Assembly (NCBI GenBank): GCA_902470345.1
Contig: CABRGB010000003.1
Span: forward strand, 1 to 64,000
DNA: 64,000 nucleotides
From: an uncultured Collinsella sp.
Lineage (GTDB): Bacteria > Actinomycetota > Coriobacteriia > Coriobacteriales > Coriobacteriaceae
Reading direction: 5' to 3'
Shown: piece after piece, positions 48,459-57,578 of the stretch
Numbering within the stretch: position 1 is the first letter of the stretch
How the letters are laid out: the number at the start of each line of letters is the position of its first letter
Translations under genes and position numbers: made by a program
The notes under the pieces: model-generated
What the model was told of the DNA's origin: nothing
Seen by the model: only the letters and a program-made list of their open reading frames with translations
The model's database searches: none

Positions 48459-51400
48459 ATGCTTGATCGCCGTTCGTTACTTGTTGCCGGAGCGTCCTCG
48501 CTGGCGAGCATTATGTTGTCGCGCGTGCCGGGAAGCGCAAACGCCTTCATACTGCCGTTCGCCCCCACCGAGGCATACGCCGATGAAGATGATCCCTTCA
48601 AGGTCTTGGTGCTCTCGCGCACCATGTTTGGTGTGGTCGTGGTCGACGTCGCCAACAAGAATACGCCCATCACGGGTGCCCAGGTCACGCTCACATCGCG
48701 CTACGCCGCAGGCAAGCAGCTCGCCGCCACGACCGATGACGAAGGCACGGCCATCTTTGAGGTCGCCCCTCTTGCGGAAGGCTACGTGGACGAGACGACG
48801 CTTCTCGACGCGTACGACTTTAACGGCGGCATCTCCATTAGCATGGCAGGCTACCGCGATGTCGAGATTCCCCTCGCGCGTATCCAGGGCGGTACTGCCA
48901 TTACCGCTCCCACGCGTCCACTCTCCGATGGTCAGCCGTACTTTCGCCAGCTCACGTTTGACGAATGGGACATCCAGTACGCCGACGCTACGTTCATGAC
49001 ATTGCCGAAGGACGACACGGCAAACGAGCAGTCCGATACGCACGCCTTTACCGTGCAGGCCCATCTGCCACAGGGTGGACAGGCAACGCTGCGCATCAAC
49101 AAAGTGACGCCTGCCGCGGGCAGCTCATCCGGAACCGTCACGCAGATCGGCCAAGTCAAGGCCAGCGCATCGGGCGCGGATAATCTGGCGACGTTCACAC
49201 TCGAAGACAAGTTCCTCGATGCAGCGTCAAGCCTTCTGGAGGAAGATTGCATGTTGCGCTTTGCGCTCGACTACCAGGGCAAAACCTACACGCTCTCATC
49301 CCCCATGGCCGTTGTCACCGCGCCGGCCGCAAAGGCGGAATCCGGATCGACCACTATCGTCCCCACTACCATGGACCAAGAGATTACTCCGTTTGATTTC
49401 CCAGCAGCGTTTCCCGGCATTGGCGGCAACAAGTTCACCTGTTGGATGCCCACATTTCCGATCCTCTTCGATTTCTCGTTTGCTGGATACGTGCTGTTTG
49501 GCGGAGGATACAAACCGGTCGGCTACATGAACGATTCGGGCAATCCGGATCCGGAATACTGGAAGAAATCGCCGCGTGAGTCGGGCGCCAAGCAGGCAAA
49601 CCGCTACCTCGACGAGATGGAGGGGAAGTGGAATCAGTACAAAAGTATGAGTGCCGGTTCGGGCACCGATCCAAGAAACACTAAACTCCTTCGCCACCAT
49701 TGCACGCCGCTGTTCACGATGGATATCGCCACACAGCTGTACGGATCACTCGCCTACGACTGGGTGGGCAAAACCTGGGGTAACAACAACGACCCCGCAT
49801 ACGGCAATATTAAGGCCCTCTTCCAGGTAAGAACCGACCTCAATTGGACCGAGCAGTTTACCCTAGGACCGGTGCCGTTTTTCCTAAACGTCAACCCCTG
49901 GGTGCTGGCGAAGCTGGCGCTCGCCGTGGGTGCCCACACGCGCGGCAGCGGCGCGGCGTTTTTTAAAAACATTTCGCTCGACTATTCAAACACCTCGGGC
50001 TCGTTCACCATCCAGATCGGGCTTGCCGTCACCTTTGGCGCCGGCGTTGCAGGCGTCGCTTCGTCTGCCGTGCGCGGCGCCGCATCCCTCACGCTGTTCA
50101 TTGGGTACGAGAAGGCAGATGGACACCAGCTTCCGCGACTGCGCGTAGGTGCAGACGTCGATGTCGATGTGATACTCCAGTTCGTAATGTTCAAGTGGAC
50201 CACCAAGGCTTGGTCGGGGTCGTGGCCCACACTCCTCGATTCGTGGAATATGTCGGTGAACAATGGCAACCAGTATGTGCTCCAGCGCTCTGAGCTCGCA
50301 TTGGGTGGAGATACGCCTTACACGTTGGATGCCCGCTTCGGCACGCCCAGCAACATCGAGGCGGGCGGCGTGCCGCAATTTATCGCATCGGCCACTATCG
50401 TCACCAACGCCGAGCTGCTCGCACGCGCCGAGGTTAAGGCCACTGCCGTAAACGTCGCGCCCGTCGTGCGCGATTGGGATCAAGCGGTCACGCGCATTGA
50501 GCTCGAGGCGGATGCAGAAAGCGACGACACGGGACAGATCGAGCATTTCGTCCATGCACTGATAGAGAACGACGAAAACGCCGCGCCGATGTATGCGTAC
50601 AACTATGTCGGGCAGGCGACGAACGCCGTTGCGGACCCCAACGCCAATTCTGCTGGTGTATCGGAGGACGAGCGTGGCGGCATCAAGCCCTCGAGTGACA
50701 ACGTGCTGTTTGCTGGCGTGCTCAGCGAAGCCCACATGAAGCTGGCGATGATCGCCGGCGTGGAGTGCCTGTTCCGTATCGCCTCGGTGCGCTACGGAGA
50801 GAATGGTCGCTCGCGCCTGGTGGTGCATACAAAAACGAACGGCACGTGGTCCGCTCCCACGCCCGTGGACTTCCCCCTTGGGTTTGGCGAGGGCGACGTG
50901 GAGCGCAGCGGCATATTCGATTACGACTTCGACGTGATGGAATATACAGACGGGAGGGGAAACCAAGACGCCTACGTGCTGCTGGTCTCGGGCGAGCGCC
51001 CCGCCGGCGACAACACCCATTTCGATACGGCGAGCACATCCGGCATGCTGTCCGTTGTGCGCCTGCGCATAAGCAACGACGGAGTTCGCGTGATATCGCA
51101 CACGTCGTGGCGCAGCATCTCGCGCGGCCGCCTTCAGGAGGATGGCTACCATTGCCTGCAGTGCCCGCGTATCACGGTGGGCAAGACGCTGGTCGACGGG
51201 CGCCTGTCGGGTGCCTACCTTCACCGCTGCGGAACCACCGCAGAAAAGGCGCTCGGCAGCGAGGCTGAGGTTGCGCTGGAATGCTTTACCCTGTGGTCGG
51301 ACGTTTCGGGCGACAGCCTGACGTTCCGCCAAGTTCACCGCTTTCCGCAAGCACCGTCGAGCATCGAGCTGGGCGAGCCCGAGAATATCAACGGCAAAAT

Positions 51401-52825
51401 GGTGGTGCCCGTTGCATACGAGACTGCAGACGGTTGCGGCCGCGCATCGTACGCCGTGATCGGCCAGTCCATCGCGGGCTGGGGCGTTATGTCGCCAGAT
51501 GCCACAGTACCCCACGCGGTGCCGTGGCCGCAGCACACGGGCTTTTTGGCAACTGTCAACGAGCAGCTGCAGCATGTTACGTGGACGCGAGGCGCATCGG
51601 CGTTTGCAGCGACACCCGTCGGCGCAGCTGGCTGCGGCCCGGCATCGTTCAGCATGAGCAACAACGGCAGGTGCGTGCTATACGTCGAGAACACTGACGG
51701 CAAAGTGGGGCAAACCTACGACGAAGAAGGCGAGCCGGTGGCGGTAATGGGCAAGCATTTCCGCATCTTCGCCAGTACGCTGATAGACGATCTGTTCACG
51801 GAGCCATTCGTGCTCTGCGAGTTGGAGCACCCCGTCGATCAGATAACGACATTTTTGACGTCGGGGGGCATGCTCTCCGCGCTCGCCACGCACATTGTGA
51901 GCGCGGAGAAGAGCGAGGCAGAGCTGCACGGCATCGAAGTGCCCTTGGTGGCGTGTGCCACTCCGACGGGCGCCGTTGCTACCTCGGGCGCGGTGGTGCC
52001 CGGAGCAGCAGGCGAATCCTTCATGGTCACGGTGCGAAACGACGGCAACACCTTGCTGACCGCCGGCACGATCGATCTGTACCGAGAGGGCTCCAGCCAG
52101 CCGTTTTCCAGCCATCCATCGGGTTCGGCGCGAACGCACGCATGGCTTCGATCTTTGATCCAGAGCTTGCCGAGGACGCTTCGGACAACGATATGGCACG
52201 CGTGAAATACGCGCTCGAGACGCTGGGCGCGCGTTTTGCAACGCACCCGCTGGTAGCCGACAACGGCAACGCCGTGCTGGCACCGGGTTGCACGGCACAG
52301 TTCCGCATGAGCTTCGCCATCCCCGAGAGTTGGGGCGACGAAGTGGGCAAACGCGTCACGCTGTATGCGAAGGCGCGTGACCTGGTAGCGCTCGATCCCG
52401 TAACGCTCGAGGAAATTCGACCGGGCGCAAACTCGGCGCTGGGTGCCGTACTGCATGAGCTTCATGTGCCTGACGCGGCATGCGAGCGCTCAGAAGTTCA
52501 GGTCGGCGTATGCGGCAGCGCGGATACGACAGGACTTCACGACGCCCCGATGACAGCAGACGGCGATGGCGGCTCGAGTGGCGGCGGTACTGACGAGAGC
52601 GGCGGCTCCGGCGGAAGCAGCTCCGGCAGTGGCAAGGACCACGGCAATAACAAGCGCTCCGGAAAAGCGGGCGTGCTTGCGGGCACGGGCGATGTCAACG
52701 CTCCCCTTACGGCAGCCGCTGCAGCACTCGCCGCAGCAGGCGCCGGCCTCATCGCCTACAGCGCCCGCCGCACTGCGCTCGAAACCGACACCGCCAATGA
52801 GGTCAATTCGGATAGGCCTCGCTAG
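48459..52825 (+). pseudogene. Giant cell-wall surface protein gene with a frameshift
   Basis: Frame 1 runs from ATG 48459 (GGGAGCC upstream) to a stop at 52205 (1248 residues). The true C-terminus continues in the -1 frame from about 52110 to 52825; one extra base would give about 1455 residues. The N-terminus DRRSLLVAGASSLAS looks like a Tat-type signal. A carboxypeptidase-regulatory-like beta domain follows (about 45-140, ITGAQVTLTSRY). Near the junction a CARDB-like segment reads FMVTVRNDGNTLLTAGTIDL. The end has a Gly/Ser-rich linker, LAGTGD, a hydrophobic helix and SARR, a sorting signal of the LAXTG type read by class E sortases. The large middle is not recognised. No canonical slippery site was seen, so mutation, phase variation or sequencing error is likely. 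Confidence 0.75.
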
Positions 52826-52873
52826 CTCCTAGTTACTTTTGTGAGAGACGTCGACTCGGCTCATCGAACATCA

Positions 52874-52909
52874 AATGGGCTGGTTCTGGATACCCAGAGC
52901 CAGCCCATT
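52874..52909. terminator. Hairpin between surface protein gene and membrane protein gene
   Basis: Stem AATGGGCTGG-TCTGG / CCAGA-CCAGCCCATT with a 4-nt loop between convergent stops, serving both directions. Confidence 0.8.
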
Positions 52910-52914
52910 ACGCA

Positions 52915-53499
52915 TTAGATATCGTCAGAGGAGTCGAGTTCTGCCTCGAGCTTGGCGCGACGCTTTTTCGCCGTGAAAAACGTTGCGCACAGGACGGCAA
53001 ACGTGGCCGCGAAAATCGTCGCACCGCAGAACACGCCCGTGGCCAGGTTCGCCAACCAAAAGACGCTTTCGAGCGGTACGATCTGCGCCTCAGCGATACA
53101 GCGCATTGCGGCAATAACAAGCGCGAACGCGGCGCCGCTAAGACCGCTGAGAAGTAGGAAATATCCAACAGGAAGATGCTCGGTTTGCCCAAAACGATTG
53201 GTATCGACATAGCCCTTCCGCGTTTGCAGTCCTGCGCAAATCAACATCACGAGAACGAGCCACAAATACATGGCTGCCTCGAACGGCGTTGCAAAACCAT
53301 GCGGCATTTCACTGGCGTCGCTGTGAACCCACGCAACCTGTCGAGCTATAAACTGGTAGAAAAATATCATCAACATGCCAAACGAAAGCAGCACGAAACC
53401 AATCTTGTAGATCTTCGCGCTCTCAGCCTCCAGGCGCTCATCCTTTGGGCCGGCATATTCACGCCACTTTTGCACGAGTTTTAAATCTTCAAATTTCAT
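52915..53499 (-). CDS. Four-helix membrane protein (DUF6773-like), partner of XRE regulator
   Basis: 194 residues. The N-terminus is charged (MKFEDLKLVQKWREYAGPKDERLE), four membrane helices follow (about 32-50, 76-92, 110-130, 145-170), and the tail is acidic (DSSDDI). The N-terminal block resembles DUF6773 proteins, which commonly neighbour small XRE regulators; this assignment is from memory and only moderately sure. It lies 9 bases after the XRE gene, so the two form an operon. Function unknown. Confidence 0.7.
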   Translation of the reverse strand: MKFEDLKLVQKWREYAGPKDERLEAESAKIYKIGFVLLSFGMLMIFFYQFIARQVAWVHSDASEMPHGFATPFEAAMYLWLVLVMLICAGLQTRKGYVDTNRFGQTEHLPVGYFLLLSGLSGAAFALVIAAMRCIAEAQIVPLESVFWLANLATGVFCGATIFAATFAVLCATFFTAKKRRAKLEAELDSSDDI

Positions 53500-53508
53500 A
53501 GCGAACTC

Positions 53509-53739
53509 CTAAAGAGCGTTAGGGTCGACGTCGATCCCGTCTTCCCAAAACAGATCGTTCAACGTAACGCGTAGCGCTTTGCAGATCGCCACGCACAAAT
53601 TGAGCGTGGGGTTGTAGCCGCCCGCCTCGATCAGGCCGATGGTCTGGCGCGTAACGCCCACGGCCTCGGCCAAGTCAGCTTGCGAAAGGCCAACCGCCGC
53701 GCGCGCCGCCTTCATGCGTAGGTTCTTTTTGCCCGGCAT
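53509..53739 (-). CDS. Small XRE-family regulator (YozG/Cro-like)
   Basis: 76 residues, almost all helix-turn-helix: MKAARAAVGLSQADLAEAVG then TRQTIGLIEAGGYNPTLNL and VTLNDLFWED. The ATG at 53739 follows GAAAGGA by 6 bases. The promoter upstream is near consensus and carries repeated GACAGA sites, pointing to autoregulation. Operon with the DUF6773-like membrane protein. Confidence 0.9.
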   Translation of the reverse strand: MPGKKNLRMKAARAAVGLSQADLAEAVGVTRQTIGLIEAGGYNPTLNLCVAICKALRVTLNDLFWEDGIDVDPNAL

Positions 53740-53760
53740 GGATTTCCTTTCGTAGTAATG

Positions 53761-53829
53761 GACAGATATCCGTTGCAACATGACAGAAATATATTGCATC
53801 CATCAGAAGATGTCAACTATATCTGTCAT
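53761..53829 (-). promoter_or_regulatory. Near-consensus promoter with repeated GACAGA operator sites
   Basis: On the minus strand TTGACA (53811-53816) and TATATT (53788-53793) are spaced 17 bp. ATGACAG sites flank it as an inverted pair (53780-53786 and 53822-53829), and a third GACAGATAT lies at 53761-53769. Likely binding sites of the XRE protein encoded downstream. Confidence 0.7.
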
Positions 53830-53889
53830 TATGAAAACCATATTCGTCATCGCCATGCGGACATTACAACTTCGGTTCACTATTCAAAC

Positions 53890-53995
53890 TTACTCGGACA
53901 GAACCGACTCGGTTTTGTCCGAGTAAACTCGAGCATAAACTGATTCATGCGATACAATTAACTCGGACAAAACCGAGTCGGAAGGAACCGAGTAA
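53890..53995 (+). promoter_or_regulatory. ACTCGGACA palindromes ahead of the DUF234 ATPase gene
   Basis: A 38-bp palindrome TTACTCGGACA...TGTCCGAGTAA (53890-53927) with inner AACCGA/TCGGTT is followed by a second cluster. That cluster (AACTCGGACAAAACCGAGT and GGAACCGAGTAA, 53960-53995) runs through the GGAAGG ribosome-binding site to the GTG start. Probably transcriptional or translational autoregulation. Confidence 0.55.
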
Positions 53996-55378
53996 GTGGA
54001 ATTCATTGGCAGGGAGCGTGAACTCGCCCGTATTAAGAAAACGCTCAAAGCACCCGAGCAGCGCAATGTTCTCATTTACGGCAGGCGTCGCGTCGGAAAA
54101 AGTGAGCTCATCAAGCAGGCGCTAACGGATTTGTCAGACGTCGCAACGGTCTATTACGAGTGCCGCCAAACCTCCGAGGCAGACAACCTCGAGAGTCTGT
54201 CCGTCCTTGTTGCTGAAGCGCTGAGCTTTCCTCCGCTCGCCTTCACAGGCATCCGCGAGCTCATCGAATTTCTGTTTGCCCAAGCCAAAGACAAGAACAT
54301 TACCCTCGTTCTCGACGAATACCCCTACTTGAGAGATGCGGTTAAAGGCTTAGACAGCATTCTTCAGACCTCAATCGACGCCCACAGGGAAGACTCACGT
54401 TTAAACATTGTCCTGTGCGGCTCCTACGTTGAGATTATGAAATCCCTCATCGAGCATGAAAGCCCCCTCTACGGGCGAATTGATCTCGCACTTGAGCTTA
54501 AGCCCATGGATTACTTTGACGCTGCGAAGTTCTATCCCGCGTTCTCGCCCGAGGACAAGGTGCGGCTCTATAGCGTTTTTGGCGGCATCCCCTTTTACAA
54601 TCGCCTCATCGATCAATCCCAAAGCGTACGCGACAACATCATCGAGCTCGTCACGGAACCTGGCGCCCGCTTAGAAAGCGAGGTGCCGTCCTATCTCAAC
54701 GCCGAGATCTCGAAGATGACCAACGCCAACGAAGTTTTCGGGGCTCTCGCACAAGGTTACTCCCGTTGGGGGGACGTGCTGGCACAGTCGCACGTCTCGA
54801 GCGGTCCGGCCATGGCAGACGTGCTCGACAAGCTCATGTCACTCGAAATCGTCCAAAAGCGTGCACCCATCAACGACCCTACGAACAAGCGCAAGTCTGG
54901 CTACTTTGTAGTGGATCCGCTTTCGCTCTTTTACTATCGCTATGTTTTCCGCAATGCCTCAGCACGTCAGCTGCTCGACCCGGAAGTCTTCTATGATCGT
55001 CACGTCTCCCAAGACTTCGAGGAAAACTACGTTCCTCATATGTTCGAGGAGATCTGCCGTCAATACCTCGTGCGGCAGAACAGGACCGGCAAGATCGAAC
55101 CGGCTTTCGACGCCATAGGCAAGTACTGGTACGACGATCCCGCAAACAAAACGAGCGGCGAATTCGATGTGGTAACGCAAGACCCCGAGGGCTACGCATT
55201 CTACGAAGCAAAGTTCCGCAAATCCCCCGTCACGCAAAAAATGGTCGACGAGGAAATCACCCAAGTCGAGGCAACGGGGCTCAAGTGCCATCGCTATGGA
55301 TTCTTCTCCCGTTCGGGCTTCGAAGCTGGCGAAAGCGATCGAACCGTCTTCATCGACCTGCCGCAGATGTTTGGATAG
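53996..55378 (+). CDS. Archaeal-type ATPase with DUF234 nuclease-like domain
   Basis: 460 residues. The P-loop ATPase domain (PF01637 type) begins FIGRERELARIKK with Walker A YGRRRVGKSEL (about 29-39) and Walker B LVLDEYPYL. A winged-helix region follows at about 250-310. The C-terminal DUF234 domain has a PD-(D/E)XK-like core (GEFDVVTQDPEGYAFYEAKF). Proteins of this class are widespread in archaea and anaerobes with no settled function. Starts at GTG 53996, inside a repeat cluster. Different family from the two ATPases at the left end, though similar in idea. Confidence 0.8.
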   Translation: MEFIGRERELARIKKTLKAPEQRNVLIYGRRRVGKSELIKQALTDLSDVATVYYECRQTSEADNLESLSVLVAEALSFPPLAFTGIRELIEFLFAQAKDKNITLVLDEYPYLRDAVKGLDSILQTSIDAHREDSRLNIVLCGSYVEIMKSLIEHESPLYGRIDLALELKPMDYFDAAKFYPAFSPEDKVRLYSVFGGIPFYNRLIDQSQSVRDNIIELVTEPGARLESEVPSYLNAEISKMTNANEVFGALAQGYSRWGDVLAQSHVSSGPAMADVLDKLMSLEIVQKRAPINDPTNKRKSGYFVVDPLSLFYYRYVFRNASARQLLDPEVFYDRHVSQDFEENYVPHMFEEICRQYLVRQNRTGKIEPAFDAIGKYWYDDPANKTSGEFDVVTQDPEGYAFYEAKFRKSPVTQKMVDEEITQVEATGLKCHRYGFFSRSGFEAGESDRTVFIDLPQMFG

Positions 55379-55421
55379 GACAGGACAGGTCCCTCCCGCA
55401 TTCCAAGCATTCATTATCTAA

Positions 55422-55437
55422 TCGAACGATTGTTCGA
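55422..55437 (+). promoter_or_regulatory. LexA (SOS) box TCGAAC-GATT-GTTCGA
   Basis: Perfect match to the actinobacterial LexA consensus TCGAACN4GTTCGA and the Bacillus-type CGAACN4GTTCG. It lies 15 bp upstream of the predicted -35 of the topoisomerase operon. Confidence 0.65.
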
Positions 55438-55452
55438 TGGATTTCGTGTTGG

Positions 55453-55481
55453 TTGGAATCGTCTGTGGGCTGGGCTATGCT
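55453..55481 (+). promoter_or_regulatory. Predicted promoter of the topoisomerase pair
   Basis: TTGGAA (55453-55458) and TATGCT (55476-55481), spacing 17, 55 bp upstream of the ATG. A LexA box lies just upstream. Confidence 0.5.
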
Positions 55482-55535
55482 ACCTTGACTATCTATATGA
55501 CTTAAACGCAGCAAAGGAGCACCGAGAGAGCGAGT

Positions 55536-57533
55536 ATGGCAAAAAACACCGCAAACTATGGTAACGACAGTATCCGCCAGCTCAAGGACGAGGAGCGCGT
55601 ACGCCTGCGCCCCGCCGTCATCTTTGGCTCGGACGGGCTCGACGGCTGCGCACATGCCGCCTTCGAGATCCTGTCCAACGCCGTTGACGAGGCGCGCCAG
55701 GGCTACGGCAAGCTCATCACCCTTACCGCCTTTCGCGATGGCTCCATTCAGGTAGAGGACAATGGCCGTGGCTGCCCGCTCGACTGGAACCCTTCCGAGA
55801 AGCGTTTTAACTGGGAGCTCGTCTTTTGCGAACTCTACGCCGGCGGCAAGTATAACAACAACCAGGGCGGCGACTACGATTTCTCGCTCGGCACCAACGG
55901 CCTGGGCTCCTGTGCGACTCAGTACGCCTCCGAGTACATGGACGTCACGGTTTGGCGCGACGGCAACAAGTACTCCCTGCACTTTAAGAAGGGCAAGGTC
56001 GTCGGCGCCAAAAAGAAGGCGCTCGAGATTGAGCCCAGCGACGAGAACCGCACCGGTACCACCATCAAGTGGCGTCCCGATCTTGAGGTCTTTACCTCCA
56101 TCAGTATCCCCCACGATTGGTATCGCGAGACCATGCGCCGTCAGGCCGTGGTCAACGCCAACGTGACCTTCCGCCTGCACATCGAGGGCGACGATGGTGA
56201 GTTTTCCGAAGAGGATTTTTGCTATCCCAAGGGCATCGAGGACTACGTGCTCGAGAAGGTCGGTACCGACTACCTTACCGAGCCCTTCTTTATCGAGGCC
56301 GACCGTCGCGGTCGCGATCGCGAGGACCTGCCCGATTACAACGTAAAAATCACCGCATGCATGTGCTTCTCGCGCACCTTCATGATGCAGGAGTACTACC
56401 ACAACTCATCGTGGCTCGAGAACGGCGGTTCGCCCGAGAAGGCCGCCCGCAGCGCTTTGACCAGCGCCATCGATGCCTACATTAAGCAACAGGGCAAATA
56501 CAACAAAAACGAGAGCGGCATTAAGTGGCAGGACGTCCAGGACTGTCTGGTACTAGTGACCAACTGCTTCTCCACCCAGACGTCTTACGAAAACCAGACT
56601 AAGAAGGCCATCAACAACCGCTTTATCCAGCAGGCCATGACTGCCTTCTTTAAGGAGCGCCTCTCGACCTACTTGATCGAGAACAAGGACGCCGCCAATA
56701 AGATTATGGAGCAGGTGCTCATCAACAAGCGTTCACGCGAGAATGCCGAGAAGACGCGCCAGAGCATCAAGACCAACCTGCAGCAGAAGACCGATATGGC
56801 CAACCGCGTGCAGAAGTTCATCGACTGCCGCTCCAAGGACAAGAACCGTCGCGAGATCTACATCGTAGAGGGCGACTCGGCAGCAGGCGCCATTCGCACC
56901 TCGCGCGATGCCGAGTTCCAGGGCGTTATGCCCGTCCGCGGTAAGATCCTCAACTGCCTGAAGGAGGATTATCCGCGCATCTTTAAGTCCGACATCATCA
57001 TGGACCTTATGCGCGTGCTGGGCTGCGGTGTGGAGATCAAGGACAAGCGCATCAAGAACCTGGGCGCCTTTGACCTGGACAACCTCAACTGGAACAAGGT
57101 CATCATCTGTACGGACGCCGACGTCGACGGTTATCACATCCGCACGCTCGTGCTCACCATGCTCTATCGCCTGGTGCCCACGCTTATCGACGAGGGCTAC
57201 GTGTATATCGCCGAGTCGCCGCTCTACGAGATCAACTGCAAAGAGAAGACCTACTTTGCCTACACCGAGCTCGAGAAGAACGGCATCCTTAAGGAGATCG
57301 GCGACCAAAAGTGCTCGATCAACCGCTCCAAGGGTCTTGGTGAGAACGATCCGGACATGATGTGGCTCACCACCATGAACCCCGAGACGCGCCGCCTGAT
57401 CAAGGTGGAGCCCGAGGACGTCACCAAGATGGAAACCATGTTCAACCTTTTGCTTGGCAACGACGAGGCAGGCCGCAAGCGCCATATCTCCGAGCACGGC
57501 AAGGAATACCTGGACCAGCTGGACCTGCAGTAG
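55536..57533 (+). CDS. Type IIA DNA topoisomerase subunit B (GyrB/ParE-like, divergent)
   Basis: 665 residues. A GHKL ATPase domain (NAVDEARQGYG, EDNGRGCPLD, GTNGLGSCAT), a transducer domain, and a TOPRIM domain (IVEGDSAAGAI, MPVRGKILN, CTDADVDGYHIRTL) follow in order. EGDSAAGAI replaces the usual EGDSAGGSA, and the N-terminus lacks the standard gyrB start, so this is a second, divergent topoisomerase rather than the main gyrase. It pairs with the A subunit 45 bases downstream. A LexA box lies in its promoter region. Confidence 0.9.
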   Translation: MAKNTANYGNDSIRQLKDEERVRLRPAVIFGSDGLDGCAHAAFEILSNAVDEARQGYGKLITLTAFRDGSIQVEDNGRGCPLDWNPSEKRFNWELVFCELYAGGKYNNNQGGDYDFSLGTNGLGSCATQYASEYMDVTVWRDGNKYSLHFKKGKVVGAKKKALEIEPSDENRTGTTIKWRPDLEVFTSISIPHDWYRETMRRQAVVNANVTFRLHIEGDDGEFSEEDFCYPKGIEDYVLEKVGTDYLTEPFFIEADRRGRDREDLPDYNVKITACMCFSRTFMMQEYYHNSSWLENGGSPEKAARSALTSAIDAYIKQQGKYNKNESGIKWQDVQDCLVLVTNCFSTQTSYENQTKKAINNRFIQQAMTAFFKERLSTYLIENKDAANKIMEQVLINKRSRENAEKTRQSIKTNLQQKTDMANRVQKFIDCRSKDKNRREIYIVEGDSAAGAIRTSRDAEFQGVMPVRGKILNCLKEDYPRIFKSDIIMDLMRVLGCGVEIKDKRIKNLGAFDLDNLNWNKVIICTDADVDGYHIRTLVLTMLYRLVPTLIDEGYVYIAESPLYEINCKEKTYFAYTELEKNGILKEIGDQKCSINRSKGLGENDPDMMWLTTMNPETRRLIKVEPEDVTKMETMFNLLLGNDEAGRKRHISEHGKEYLDQLDLQ

Positions 57534-57578
57534 CAGCAAATCGATAACGACGGCCCATAAGAAGTTCAAGAGGAAATC

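Noticed and set aside
49986..51575. 529-codon open frame on the minus strand inside the surface protein gene
   Set aside because: It is antisense to a clearly coding frame with signal, linker and sorting motifs, has no ribosome-binding site, and its translation lacks domain sense. High-GC genes commonly leave such open antisense frames.
52105..52145. Programmed -1 frameshift in the surface protein gene
   Set aside because: The CCG-TTT-TCC context does not allow re-pairing in the -1 frame at both codons, so a canonical slip is unlikely.
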